Source: Gongronella butleri (lineage: Eukaryota; Mucoromycota; Mucoromycetes; Mucorales; Cunninghamellaceae). From it: a stretch of 64,000 nt of DNA. The DNA lies in the NCBI GenBank assembly GCA_025201375.1, contig JAIWZP010000017.1:477264-541263 (forward strand). Direction: 5' to 3'. The position numbers and the translations under genes were made by a program. Shown one piece after another: positions 8,681 through 20,985 of this stretch. Positions within the stretch are counted from its first letter, which is position 1. Each line of letters starts with the position of its first letter. The notes beneath the pieces were generated by a model. The model was given only the letters and a program-made list of their open reading frames with translations. It was not told the origin of the DNA and ran no database searches.

Positions 8681-11600
8681 TCATTCGTCAATGGCGCTGC
8701 CTTTGCTGACGGTTGCGCGTCGCGTCATGTTGCGGATGGAGCGATCAAACATCATTGGTCGCTTGCTTGTCTTTCGTGTGCGGACAAGGCGCGTTGACTG
8801 TGAATTTGAGCGCTGGCTTGCTGTTGGCAAGAGCACATGGGTGGTTGGATTGGGCTGTTGTTAAAAAAAAAAAAAATGGGTGAGAAAAAGGGGTCCATTT
8901 CTACTTTTCTTTTCTAATTTTACCACTGGTGCAGACCCGGGGGGCAGAATGTCAAAGTCGACGGGAGCCTTTAGGGGAGCGGATGCGGGGCCTGCGTCGA
9001 CGTCTGTCGGGTGTTTTATGTTCAATCGCAGGTCTTTGCGCGGGAAGGAGCGTGTGTGATGCTGGTGTGTTGCATGGACGGAGAGGGGGCGATGCGAGAG
9101 GGAAGGATGGTGATGCAGATGATGATGTTGGTGGTACTGGGGCGTGGATGGGGTTGGGTACGTTGTTGGTGTAGCTGTTGGCGTCATTGGTGTGAGAGGT
9201 GGGGCGGGGCTGGAGGTGTCGAGGGGTGGCAAGGAGGAAATCGAGTTGATTGGGTAATTGGGCGTGACGGGCGTGGTTGTGGACGAGGCTGTCCAATCGC
9301 TTTCGCTCTGGATGGACGACAGCATGCGCTGTGCGCGCAGTGAGATGGCCTCGGCCTGCAGCGATTGAATGCTGACGGATCGCTGGCGTCGCGCGCGTTC
9401 GTTGCGGCGACGCGTCTTGGACTCGAGCGTGCCCGTGCGCAGCTTTTCCATGAGGCTGTCCATGATGGATTTGTCTTGGTCCGTGCTGGCGACTGGTGCG
9501 AGGGAGAGAGAGAAAAAAAGTGAGTGTTTTTGGGTCCAATGGTTGCATTTTGTCCTGTTTTTACTCTCGTTGGTATCGACGCCCTTGAACTTTGCAAACG
9601 AGCCGCTGCGGACCCTTGTGCGGCGCTCGTGCTCGCGCAGCTTTTGTTTTTCCAATTGTTCCTCCTTTTCGCGCGCCAATCGCGCATCCATGGAGCATTT
9701 CTAAGGCGAAAAAAAACCAGGTGAATTGAGACGATTGAATGTTTGCTTTTTAAAAGCATACCTCCCAGCTGGTGGTGAATGTTTTGAAAATGGCAAAAAA
9801 GTCATCGGGGGGCATGACGGCGGGGTCCTCGCCATAGTAGTGGACGACGGATGCATAATGTTCTGTCATTTTGTCGCGGAGCAGGTACATTCGCTTGAAT
9901 TCATTGGTGGCCTTTTGGTAGAACGTGTCCATGACAAAGCCAAATTGATCGTAAGACGTGGAGGACACTGTGTGGTGGTTCAATTCCTGTTCCAGCATTT
10001 GCAGGCCCTGTTCCAGCTCCTGGAATTCATTGTTCATCTCGGCGCGCGTCACTGTCACGTCAAAAAATCGCGTCAGCACCGTATCAATGAGCGCCCGCAC
10101 CGTGTCAATCGCGTCAGCACCGTGTTAATGCGCGCTTTTTTTTTCTGGTTTACCTTTGTAGGCTCGGCTGCAGTCCTCGAGTTCCTCCAAAAAGTTGGTC
10201 AGCTCTGGAAAGTGTTGTTCGACCGTCTCGACAAGGAAATGAAGCAGTGTCACTGTGTTTGTTGCGCCTTTGGTGTCCACCAACTTGAAAAAAAAAATAG
10301 CGCGTCAGGTTCATTTTTGCTTTTAAAACCAACACAAATACCTTGTTGACGCTTGCAATGCGATAGCCAAAGGCACCACCACGATATGTTTGGCCGTTTA
10401 AAAAGTTGCCGAGCAAGAGAATGACCTAAAAATAAAAACAGGCGTCAAAAAAAAAAAGCGATTGTTGTTGTTGTTTTGTGAGTGTGTGTGTGGCGACGTA
10501 CGTGCAACAGGCGTTTGAAATGCGTGGCATTGCGCAGCGAGAGCGACGCGTCGTACACGGCGGTCATTTGTTGGTGCAGGGTCTTGTATCGGTCCCAAAA
10601 GTTGGTTTTAAAGAGCATGCACTCCAATCGATCCTTGATGCGCGCGATTTTCATCATCTACAGGGAGAGAACGGTGAATAAAAATGGGAACGCGTGCACG
10701 TGGACGGCATAGGCCATGTTGATGGCATAGGTCACGCTGGACGGCAATAGGTTTACCTCGAGACAAAACTTGTCGGGTACGGAGAGATCGAGCAGCTCTG
10801 CGGGTGACGCGGTGAGATAGGTGGAGAGCTTGCCGCACTCTTCGGGCGTTGGCACAAACTTTATGAGGTTGGTCAGCACGCGCTCATCATCAAAATAGGC
10901 GTCCATGCTGATCAATCGCGGCGGGATGCTGTCAAAGGGGATTTTTTTCGTGATGCTCGTAATAAAAATGTCTAAAACCCAAGATGAGTGTTTTTTTTAG
11001 ATCCATGGCTTTGGGCGGTCTTACTCAGATTGTTGGCTTTTTTGGTATCCAGGGCATGCACCTTGTGTTTTTGGCGCAGATGAGGCAATTGCAAGGCGGG
11101 CTTTTGGGCAAAGACGCGCTCGACGTCCTCAAAGACGCCTGCCTGTGCCAATTGCAGCTCGACCTGCTGGTCCAGGGCCTCGGTCGACTCGACACTCAGG
11201 TCCTTGTCGAGTTGCTGCCACAGGGTGGTGTTGATTTTGATTTGATTCAATTTCTCCCATTCGACGAATTTGAGCTTTTGTTTTGCCTGGAACGAGCTGG
11301 GCTTGCGCAGGATCATGCCGAGGAACGGCGGGGGTGGCGCAGGCGGCGTTGGTGTGAGTGTGCCGCTCGTTGTGGCCGTCGAATCGGATGTGGATGAAGC
11401 AAGATCAAATGCGACAGACGGAGGCAATGGAGGTGGAGGTGGTGGAGGGGGAGGTGGCGGGGGTGCAAAGGAACCAAATGATGGTGGTGGTGGTGGCGGA
11501 GGAGGAGGAGGAGGTGGTGGTGGTGGAGGAGGTGGAGGAGCTGAAGGTGGCGGCGCAAAAGATGACGCCGGCAATGGCGCCGTTGGAAAAGGACCGTCGG

Positions 11601-14600
11601 CCGTCAAAAGACAAAAATGCTCGTCGTGATTCACGTGATTTGTCATTGCACGGACCACGGATTCTATGTAAAAGAAAAACATGAGTACGGTTGACTTTAC
11701 TATTTTCCCATTCTTACGTGGAATTGGCGGTGGAGGCGGCGCTGGTGGGATCGATGTGACGTTTTCAGTGTCCTGGTGGTCAGCAAGACTCGGGAGAGTA
11801 ATGTTGGATTCAAAGGGGGAGATGAGCAAGGCGGATGGCGTGGGTGATGATGGCGAAAAGATGGCATTGGGATCATCGTTGTCGTCATTGGAAGGATTGA
11901 CAATGGAAGGATTGGAAGCCCATGGGGATTTGATGCCAAAGGAAGAGCGCTTTGGAGAGGGGGACACGGGCGATGCGGAAACCGAGGTTGCTGGCGAAGA
12001 TGCCTGGGACTTCTTTTTTTTTGCGTCATGGGAGGTGGATCGGCGGACAAAGCTGCTGACGGTCTCAATGCGTGAGCGCAGCGATTGTTTAAACGAGTCC
12101 GAGATGAGGGTGGGGGATGCGAGGGGCGCCGACGATGGCGCTGGGGCCGGCAATGACATGCGTTGCAATTGTTTTGCTTGCTGCGTGGCGGATGGGGGCG
12201 GAGACTGCTGCTGCTGTTGCTGCTGCTGATGGTGCTGCTGCTGTGGCGGCGGCGAGGTCTGGCGGGTATCTGTGCTGCTGTAGGCGGGGATGGTGAGCGC
12301 CGGCAGGGCGGAATTGCGGCGCAGCTTGCTAATGTCTTCGGTGCCACGGTGCTTTTTGCCATTGGCGCCGCCACGAAGGCGATGCCGCTTGGGCGTGGTG
12401 GGCGACCCGTACTCGGTCAGCTGCCGCAGCGTGTCGTACAGACGTCGCGCCTGTGAATCCATCGCATCAAGCGTGTGTTGGTATTCCAGCTCCAGATCGC
12501 TCAATCGCTGCTGCAGCATCGTGTTGGTTTGATTCGCAATGCGCAGCGTCCTCTCCAGCGACTCGTTTTTCACCTTGAGCTGGCCGACGAGCCCGCCTAA
12601 ATAGGAGAGGGGGGAGATGAGTCAGTCGTCCCAGTTTTTTTTGATTCTTCGCTTTTTTTTTTTTTTTTTTACCTGCTTTGAGATCGACCTGTTCGCGTAG
12701 CTGCAACTCGCGCTCCTGAGCCTCGGCAGCTCGCTCGCGCGCATCCGTGGCTTCCTTTTGTGCCAATTCCAGCTTGTCATTCTCTTCAAACTTTTTCATC
12801 AGCTCGTCGACGGTGATGCCATAGGTGGACGAAAAGTCATTGGGCATGCCCTTGCGATCCAGCACAATCTGATTCACCACCGCGTCGATCAATTGGTAGT
12901 AGCGGTCCCTGATCAAGCAAAAAAAAAAGGGAGGGAGAGGGGGGCCAGTTGAGGATCTGTGTGATTATATCAATTTTTATCGTTACCGCTTGTTCGTGTC
13001 GCATTGGATCATGAGCAAGTGCTGCAGAATGCTGTGAAAGAATTCATAGGCGCGTGTGCCATAGATGGAGGCCAGAATGCGCTCAAGGAGATCCTTTGGA
13101 TCGACGGCATCGTTGATTTCCATGCTGCCAAAGACGAGCTCATTGTCGTTTTCTTCCCATTCCCAAAACTCGTCGATTTTGCGATTCAGCAACTCATTGT
13201 TAAAAAGGCCCATGCGCTCGAGGATCTGATCAATGCCACCATGGTGCAGCTGATTTCGCAGCGACACACGCACAGAGATGTCTTGCAGAATTTCAGGGTC
13301 GGTGATGGCATTGATGAGCAGGATATTGGCCAACTAGAGTCATCGTGGGGGAAACAAGTCAATTGGGGGAAAAAGCGGAGAATGGAGGGGATTTTTACCG
13401 AGTACTCCATGAGCAGGGTATCCGGGTCCTTGTTGCCATCCATCAGCAGCAGATTCTTATTGACGCCGACGAGCGAGCCCATTTTGCCGCGGCCGTCCAG
13501 CGCCCTGTCAATCGACCTTAGCCACGTGTCAAAGCGACCATACACATTGCCATCGTAGCCTCGCAACACCTCCATGGCCTGCAGCACCATCGTGTGCCCG
13601 CTTGGAATGTCGCAATAGCATAAAAACGTCAATGCGTCGCATGCCATGCGCCGTGCCGCAATCAACGGTGACACCATTGACAGCGCGAGATTGTCAATGT
13701 ACAGCGTGCTGCTCAGTGCCTCTTGAATGCCATACTAAAAAGTTTAAAAAAAAGGCGGTCAAAACACGTAAAAAAAAAGGCTCCATGGGATCAATGCCTC
13801 TTTTTCTCTCTCTCTCTCTCAATTTTACGTACAACATTGTTCATCATGGCCTTTAGACATTTGATGATTTCCAATTCGATCTGGCAGATGCGATGGTCTC
13901 TAAAAAAACAGAAAGTTGGAAGCAGCTGATCCATGACCAATGGCTCGTTTGACGCGTGATTTTTTTTACCTAGATGGGTCTTTGTTGATGGCTGCCAATT
14001 CGTTGCCAATGATCTGCATGCCTCGTTCCTCAATGAATTTGCGTACCCACCTAAAAAAAAAAACATGAGGGGTTCCTGTCGCACCATTTGATTTCGCTTT
14101 TTGGATATTACCCAACGGGCATGGCTTGCAATTGCTCGCTGACATCGTGCACAAGTTCTAGCGTGGTGTCGGTGTCGCGCTGGCTGTTGAGAAAGAGATC
14201 AATGTAATGTGTGGGCGAGCGGCGCTTGGGTTGCTGCGACAAGCGCTGTTTTTTCTTGGATTTGGTCTTGTTCTTGTTGATGATCACACCCAATTTCGTG
14301 AATTGACTCTCATTGCACAAGATCCACCACTTGTTATCCATGGGTAGCTTGGGAATGTCGATCAAATCAAGTTCCAGACGTTTCTATGGAAAAAAAGGGG
14401 TAAATGTTTAGGCAAATGGTGCCTTTTTTTTTTTTGCAATTTTCCTTTACGGCTGCATCATGAAAGCGTCGCTCAATTTCCTCGTCAGAGGGTCGTTCGG
14501 GCGTGGCTGGGCGGACAATGGTGGTAGCGTTGCGTCGACGAGCGAGATTGGGCACAGCTTCATAGTCGTCAGTCTCCAGGGGCACGGAAAAGGTGGGGTT

Positions 14601-14750
14601 GCCCTGAACGGCAGAGGCGACGTTGGGCTGTGCAAGCGACGACTTTAGCGGCCGTGAGAGGACATGAGGGAGGCGTGCCTGGACAGAGACGGTGGTGCTG
14701 AGCGACGCGCTGCGTTTCCGGAGCGAGGATGGTTTGCGTTGCCCACTCAT
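8681..14750 (-). CDS. Formin (diaphanous-type actin nucleator)
   Basis: A minus-strand gene of about 15 coding exons, each bounded by GT..T-run..AG. Read in order it encodes a Ser/Thr/Pro-rich N-terminus; a GBD/FH3 armadillo-like region (about 14450-12910); a charged heptad-rich coiled coil (about 12900-12470); an FH1 region with two long polyproline runs (about 11750-11310); an FH2 domain starting FVEWEKLNQIKINTT (about 11280-9690), with the conserved LLGNFLNG core at about 10410; and a basic tail ending RRATVSKGSAIDE at 8683 that could act as an autoinhibitory DAD-like segment. Formins bind profilin-actin through FH1 and elongate actin filaments through FH2 dimers, usually under Rho control. 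I chose the ATG at 14750. An acceptor-like TTTTTAG just upstream (about 14779), with an open in-frame lead, means an extra 5' exon is possible. Confidence 0.92.
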
Positions 14751-15900
14751 ATCGTCAATGCGCCAATCCCGCAAGATTGTAAACTAAAAAGAGAGAGGAG
14801 AGCCGAATCGACCGGTCAGACAAAAGAAAAAAAAGGAGGAGAAAAAAAAAAGAACCGATAAACAAAAAAGTGGCAAAAGAAGCAAAATGAAAAAGAGAAG
14901 AAAGGAGAAAAAAGGCGAAACGTGAGGGTTGCTCTCTTTGTGTCACCCTTTTTTGCCGGACTCGCCGCCCTCGATTGAAAAAAAAAGCGTGGCACACACT
15001 TCAAATGTGCTCTAGAAGGAACCATGGTATTCCATCAGAGCTGTGTTTTGCCTCTTTTTTTTTTTCTGAAAATGATTTATTTTCTTTTTCTTTTCTCACC
15101 CCCCTTTGTTGCATGGGCCATGTACAAGAACAAGATGTGCAGAGAGGCACGGGGTCGTTCCAATGCAGATCAAAAAAAGCCAATCAGACGGAATTGGACC
15201 CGATCTCGCAGCAATTTCTGTTTTTTTTGGCAGATTTTTGTCATGTTGCTGTGCATGACGCCATTCAATTCAGCCATACCACATATGAATTGCCTATTGG
15301 CAAAGCCAAAAATGGCAAAAGAGCTGTTTTCGTTTTTTTTTTTTTTTTTTTGATTTTGGGACGCTATCCATCTCTGAATTGACATGAGACAATGACCCTC
15401 TTTTAAAAAGTCACTTGGTGGGCATGTCAAGGACGGGGCAGATGGGCTGCGGATGCGGATGGGCGCACCAAAAATGGACACTGCATTAGTCGCAGCGCGC
15501 ATCGCGTCCGTGTTGAAGCTCCGATCAGGCACACTCTTGCTGTTGGCTCCGTGTCAGAGCACGGTTTTGCCGCTAAAATTAGAACCGACACAATCGCCAG
15601 CTTCAGGGGGGCGGAAGGTGCAAACATCATTTAATATAATGAATGACCTGCGTTCCATTGTCGTATCTTTTTTTTGAAAGACTTGACGTTGCAAACATGT
15701 TTGACTACTGTACCTGCGTACCAAGTGAGGAGTAGAGGAACAAAGAGCGAGTGGATCAGGTTTTTTTTTTTTTTGAGAATCGGATACTAATTATTGTGAA
15801 AAAGAGAGGACTTTATAGACAGAAACGGCCAGCGCATCCGAAGCCTGACTTTTGGTAATCACACATTCTCTTTCACACCGACGTATTCATTGTGATTTTT
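14751..15900. other. Intergenic 5' of formin, no gene recognised
   Basis: Pyrimidine-rich tracts typical of a promoter occupy about 14780-14960. Weak open frames at 15170-15630 (minus strand) have ordinary composition but no recognisable domain or clean start. I do not call a gene. Confidence 0.4.
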
Positions 15901-15910
15901 AACCAATGGG

Positions 15911-16539
15911 ATGACGCTCTGCAAGCAGAAAATACTCTACCAGGCGATCGTAGATGATCATGAAAAAGTCATCGGTATCTTTACAGAATGGACATCTTTC
16001 GACAGCGTTGTAGAGGTCGGCGATGGCACGAATGATCTAATGTCCTTGTCAAATACCGCCATCGAGACCCTCAACGACATGAACCCATCCGGATTTCCAA
16101 AAACTCATATTTTTCGTAAAGACGGGTATGGAGGACGGACAGAATTCCATGTTTGTGGCATTTTCAGGTAGACTTTTAATAAACTCTTGGTATCATAAGG
16201 TCAACTGGGTGGGTGGGGCTACAGAAATCATAGTTCTCCACCCAGGGGGTGGCGAAACTATTAGGGGGATTGCCCCACTTCGTCACCCCCCATTTTTATC
16301 AGAAAATCATAGACACTTGGACAAGCAATGGACAAAAAAATTTGGGATTTACAAATATTTTTGACCGATCGCCTATGCCAATGGTCATTCTCCGGGATTT
16401 TCCCCTTGCGGATGGCCTCTGCAAAGGTACAAAGGTGTATGTCGTTGGTGCCACAGCCAACATTATCTGTGTGGTCAAGCTTGAGGATTTGCCGGACAAA
16501 GAAGAATACGAACAAGTGCGCGTTGTGCGCCAACCATGA
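15911..16539 (+). pseudogene. Possible Helitron/Pif1-type helicase relic
   Basis: A frame at 16366-16539 contains PMPMVILRDFPLADGLCKGT. This resembles the C-terminal helicase motif of Pif1 and Helitron proteins, which typically reads as two or three hydrophobic residues, LRN/LRD, then GLCNGTR. The following 35 residues (VYVVGATANIIC onward) continue the expected beta-rich pattern. There is no Walker A or Rep domain nearby, and the frames upstream (15911-16171 and 16249 onward) are broken by stops, so this would be a decayed fragment. Between them is an inverted repeat (CTGGGTGG at 16205 and CCACCCAG at 16238). The call is tentative; a chance match is possible. Confidence 0.35.
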
Positions 16540-17899
16540 TGACACAGGTCCGGCTTGGATGAACGACGACACCTCTCCTGCAATGATGGAAGGAGCAAAA
16601 AACAGTCAACTGGCGGTGGGCCGGTGGCACGATATATGGGGTTAGGCACCTTGTCAAGAGGATAGCATTGTAGGCTCTGTAACATTTTTTCGATTCCTCC
16701 AAGCGTGTATTACAGTATTTGCATCACATCAGATTTGATTCAACAAAAGGAGAACGCCTGCCGTTTTTATCTTGCGACGAAAACAATTTCCGCTTGCCCC
16801 CGCCTTTGCCACCACCGGTAGGTATTTCAACATTTTACACATTTTACACGCACTTGCATCCTGAATAATACTGTATTGACAAGTTATTTTTTTACACAGC
16901 ATTCACAAAGCGCAATGCGCCACTTACAAGCATGTCATCGCTCATTTCGTCTCCGGCCTAGCGTTTTCTCATGGCCAGCTGTACGCCGCGTTGTCTAGGC
17001 TCTATTGCGCGTCGCTCTCCCCGCTAATGCTACAAACAATTTGCCCAATACGGTTAACCACGCTGTCCTTTACTATAAAACGCCTAACGGCTCAATAAAT
17101 TTATTTTTTAAAAGTTTTTTTTTTGCTATCATACGTAAATTCATTGAAAACATTCATTCCATCAAATCAACGTGTACAATACTGTATGTTATGCAGTATT
17201 TTTCAGGAGATTGATCTGCATCTGTGTATCATACTGTACTGTGCTGTAGATTCTACAGAACACTCCTCGCATCTCTCAATCGCTGCAGCTTTTGCACACT
17301 TTTTTTATCAGCGAGCGAGCGATACGCACCTGCCTAATAAGGCATGTCTGCGGCTAAGCGCACGCATTTTCAGGCTAACGGGAAGATGCTCGTTTGCAAA
17401 AACACTACAGGTAACAGCAAATTCGAGGCAAAAATGGCAAAAAAAATAAAAGGAAAAGCATCATCATTCCATGGGGACACAATTTTTTCAAAGACAAAAC
17501 ATTCTATGAGGAGCGAGTTTTTTTGGGAGTATTTTGAGCATTCCTCACCACCAATGGCGAGACTTAGAGGAAAGACCCCAAGCAATTGCAAAAAAATCCC
17601 AGAGTTAGACTTTGATTCACTCAACAACTGCCGATTTACACGCTTTTCATACAACGTGCGCTGCTGACTAATTTTAGACCAAGCATTCTATGAGCGCAGG
17701 TGTCATATAAGTTGAATAGAATCCCAAGCCGCTCTGACTTCTATGCACTTTGGCCATTTCAAAGAGAGCAAATAGAAAAAAATTAGAAAGCTTGTAAAAT
17801 TTGAATAGAAAATGCTTTCTATGAGTCCTAACTTTCCCTCTCTGTAGTGTCGTCAGCGCTTGCCCTGCTACTGTACCGCAACAACGCACTACATTGCAC
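16540..17899. other. Gene-poor repeat island
   Basis: The stretch is AT-rich with scattered TACTGTA words (near 16712, 16871, 17180, 17231). No conserved open frame or RNA gene was recognised. Confidence 0.4.
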
Positions 17900-19170
17900 C
17901 AAACTGTACACGTTTACCTTTAAAACACTAAAGAGCGCGTTTTTCAAACGTTTGCAGGCCTGTTGTGCCTCCAGAAAAAAATTTACAGCCTGCTCGACCG
18001 CTAACGAAACTTGCGTCACAGCATAAACTACGGTGCAGTGCTCACGACGGACGTGCCCGATTTTTTTTTGCACTAGAAAAATGCCAAATACCTCCTATTT
18101 GTATATTTATTGTCTTCATCTGTCCACCTGCATTGTGGACCCCGCTCAAAAATTGCTGCATCGCACTCAGCGCAAAATTTGCAACAAAAAAGCTTAAACC
18201 CCCAAAGCGCTACGACCACTTTTGAAAAATTCAGGGGCCACTCAGGGGTCACACATTCAAACTCAGAAAACGACTAATTTGGAATTTTTCGAACTCCGAG
18301 TGATCAATGCATCCCAAACAGGTAACTCCGACGATTTGCTATTGGCAGACAAAATGACAGGTCGCCCGCACCTTAAGAAAAAAGCCCAAAGAGTGGCGCA
18401 TGAACGGCAATCGACTGAGAAAAGTGCCTACTTTGGTCAATATTTTTTTTTGCAAAAATTTAAGGTTTGACACTTCCAATTTAAGGTGTGTGAATTGCCT
18501 GCATGGATTTTTTTTTCATATTTTTTTTATTTTTTATTTTGCACACTTTTATTCGCTGAGTAGGCTGAGGCCTGGTGAAATGACCAATGCAAAAAGTTAA
18601 ACCCCGAGCTAGCGCGCTGCAAGTTATCCCATTAAATGCTTTGCCCCCTTGTTTGTTAATACAACTAGAATAAAAATCACACGTTTATTAGACCGTTGCC
18701 GAGCAAATCACGGTCAAAAATTTTGATGAAAAAATGAATTTTCTCTGCTACGGTAGTTTTAGCCATCCATCGATGAAACTGGTCTCACTCGATAGAGATG
18801 CAAGAGTGCCTTCGACACGTTGAATGCCCCGTGTGTTGTCTAATCCGTTGCCGAGAAAATCGAAGTTGACAATTTTTGTAATGTTTGAACGGCTTTCACA
18901 AGCGTACAAATACCACGCATCGGTCAAACAAACATCCTAGAATTGACTCCGAGCGTGTATGTCTCTTTCAAATGATGCCTATTTCATCCCGATCCACGAA
19001 ATATTTCGAGAGCCCACTGCTGAATTTGAGAAAATAGCGATATTTTGGATTCATCTGCACAACGACTCAACCCACCTCTGGTTTTCGACTCCATGTTGAA
19101 AAAAAAGACGCCACGAAATGGCCTAATCAACCAGTTTTACAGTACAAGTCGTCCACTCATGCTTTGCAAT
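17900..19170 (+). repeat. Dispersed non-coding repeat R1, copy b
   Basis: This copy carries the same ordered blocks as the copy at 1425-2620, in the same orientation: TGTGCCTCCAG plus an A/T-run; CCCCCAAAGCGCTACGACCA; GAGTGATCAATGCATCCCAA; GTGCCTACTTTGG; ATAAAAATCAC; and TTTTGGATTCATCTGCAC near the end. The last block is shared with the copies at 57905 and 32040. No conserved coding frame. Confidence 0.8.
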
Positions 19171-19344
19171 GTTTAACATTCGCCTTGCTGAAAATCGTCG
19201 GCTTTATTTTTTGGGGATTTCACTACAACCCTCTCATTGCTTGACCTCTACCCGCTTTTTTTGAACTCACACGGCCCCCCCGAAATATCAAAGTTGTCAT
19301 GGCTTTGCCACCCCCCTGATCCAAGCATTACTGTACTGTATTTT

Positions 19345-20640
19345 ATCCCGAAACACGAGAAACACGTACGAAGATTTCTCAAGACTGAGTGATCCGATTC
19401 GCAAAAAAAAAACTTGGAATAATCGACGTTTTGACTTGAATATCCACTGGTATAAATTTGGAGCCAGATGGTCAAACTCATCGGGAGGAACGCGTAAAAT
19501 ATTATATGGCGCTGGTTTTCACTAGCAAACACGAATTTCGAGATTTTTCGAGACCGAGTGATCCGATTCGCGAAAAAACGTAACAACAATGAAGAACTGG
19601 GTTTATCATCAACTGGTCCAAATCTGGAACCAGATGAGCAAGTTTCTGATAAAGTTCCGGTTTCGTAGGCGTAATGGGGTTGAATTCACCAGAATTTGGT
19701 CTCGTACCGCAACAACGGCTGAGCGCCCCAACGCATGAGTCACCTCAAATGAATCAGCGGACAAATGCGGTAAAAGCGCTTGTGGTTTGGTGACATCGCG
19801 CCTTGTTCTCGGCGAGTTAGTCTTCAGGGATTGTTTTGACCATGTTTTGGCCCTGAAATTATGAAAAATGCATGTATTCAAGATTGAGCGATCCGATATC
19901 TGGAAAAACTTGGAATTATTGACGTTTTGAGTCGATTATCCGCTGGTCTAAATTTGGCGTCATATGATCAGGATCATCGGGAGGAACGCGTAAAATATTG
20001 TTTTGCGCTGGGTTGTCACTAGCAAACACGAATCTCGAGATTTCTCGAGACTGAGTGATCCGATTCGCGAACAAAATTAATACCGCTGGAGACTTGGGTC
20101 TACCTTCAACTGGTCCAAATTTGGGACCAACTGAACAAGTTTTTGAGGAAGCGCCAGTTTCATAGGCGTAAAAGGGATAAAATCAGCACCATTTGGTCTT
20201 GTACCGCGGCAACGGGTGAGCGCCCCGACGTGAGCGACACATCAAATAAATCAGCGCTCAAACGCGGTAAAAGCGCTTGTAGTTTGGAGAGATCACGTTC
20301 AGATCTCAGCGAGTTAGCCTTAACGGAATCAATTTGGCCCTGATTTCATGCAAAGTTCATTTCCCCAGGACAGAGTGATCCAATCTCTAAAAAAAACTTG
20401 ACGTCGTTGGAGTTTTGTGTTCAGCATCCTCTAGCTCAAATATAGGACCCAATGAACAAGATCTGGAGAACGCGCCCAGCAAAAAGAGGTTAAGGTCTAT
20501 TCCATTTTGGTAGCGCACGCAACAACGGCCCGACGTATCGACGCGCGAGTCACCTCAAATGAATCGGTGATCAGAGACGGCGAAAGCGCTTGATGTTTAT
20601 GTTTTTGAAGACATCGAATTGAGGAGATCTCGGCGACTTG
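19345..20640 (+). repeat. Tandem array of a ~0.5 kb unit with internal sub-repeats
   Basis: The phrase GAGTGATCCGATTC or a close variant recurs at about 19383, 19555, 19884, 20052 and 20370, with alternating spacing near 170 and 320 bases. This gives a composite unit of about 490-500 bases present roughly two and a half times. Other shared phrases within each unit are AACTGGTCCAAAT, GTACCGCAACAACGG or GTACCGCGGCAACGG, and GCGGTAAAAGCGCTTGT. Copies are clearly diverged. No coding frame is preserved. Confidence 0.75.
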
Positions 20641-20653
20641 GTGTGCAATGACT

Positions 20654-20985
20654 CACGCCTGAATACGCGTTGAATACATCCAAATACGCGTTGAATACAC
20701 CTAAATACACGTTGAATACGCCTGAATACGGCCTGAACACAATCCAAATACGCCCTGAATACGGCCTAAACACGACCCAAATACGCCCTGAATACGGCCT
20801 GAACACGACCCAAATACGCCTGAATACGCGTGAAATACGCCCAAATACGCCTGAACACGGGCTGAACACGGGCTGAGTACGCGTTGAATGCGCACAAACA
20901 CGCCCAAAGACGCCAAACCCGGCCTGAATACGTCCGAACACACCTGAGCACGGCCTGAATACGCGTGGAATACGCCGAATTTAGC
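20654..20985 (+). repeat. Minisatellite with 11-base and 33-base periodicity
   Basis: About 330 bases are built from variants of an 11-base word like AATACGCCTGA. In the centre (about 20740-20840) three words combine into a 33-base higher-order unit, seen for example as ATACGCCCTGAAT at 20748 and 20781. Because 11 and 33 avoid stop codons here, the array is open in several frames on both strands. On the minus strand it would encode degenerate repeats of RIWVVFRPYSG. There is no start context or flanking exon to suggest translation. Confidence 0.9.

Noticed and set aside
11313..11629. Long plus-strand glycine-rich and minus-strand histidine/leucine-rich frames
   Set aside because: They are shadows of the polyproline FH1 codons of the formin read in other frames.
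19345..20985. CRISPR-like array
   Set aside because: Units are directly adjacent and diverged, with no conserved short repeats separated by unique spacers, and the genome is eukaryotic.
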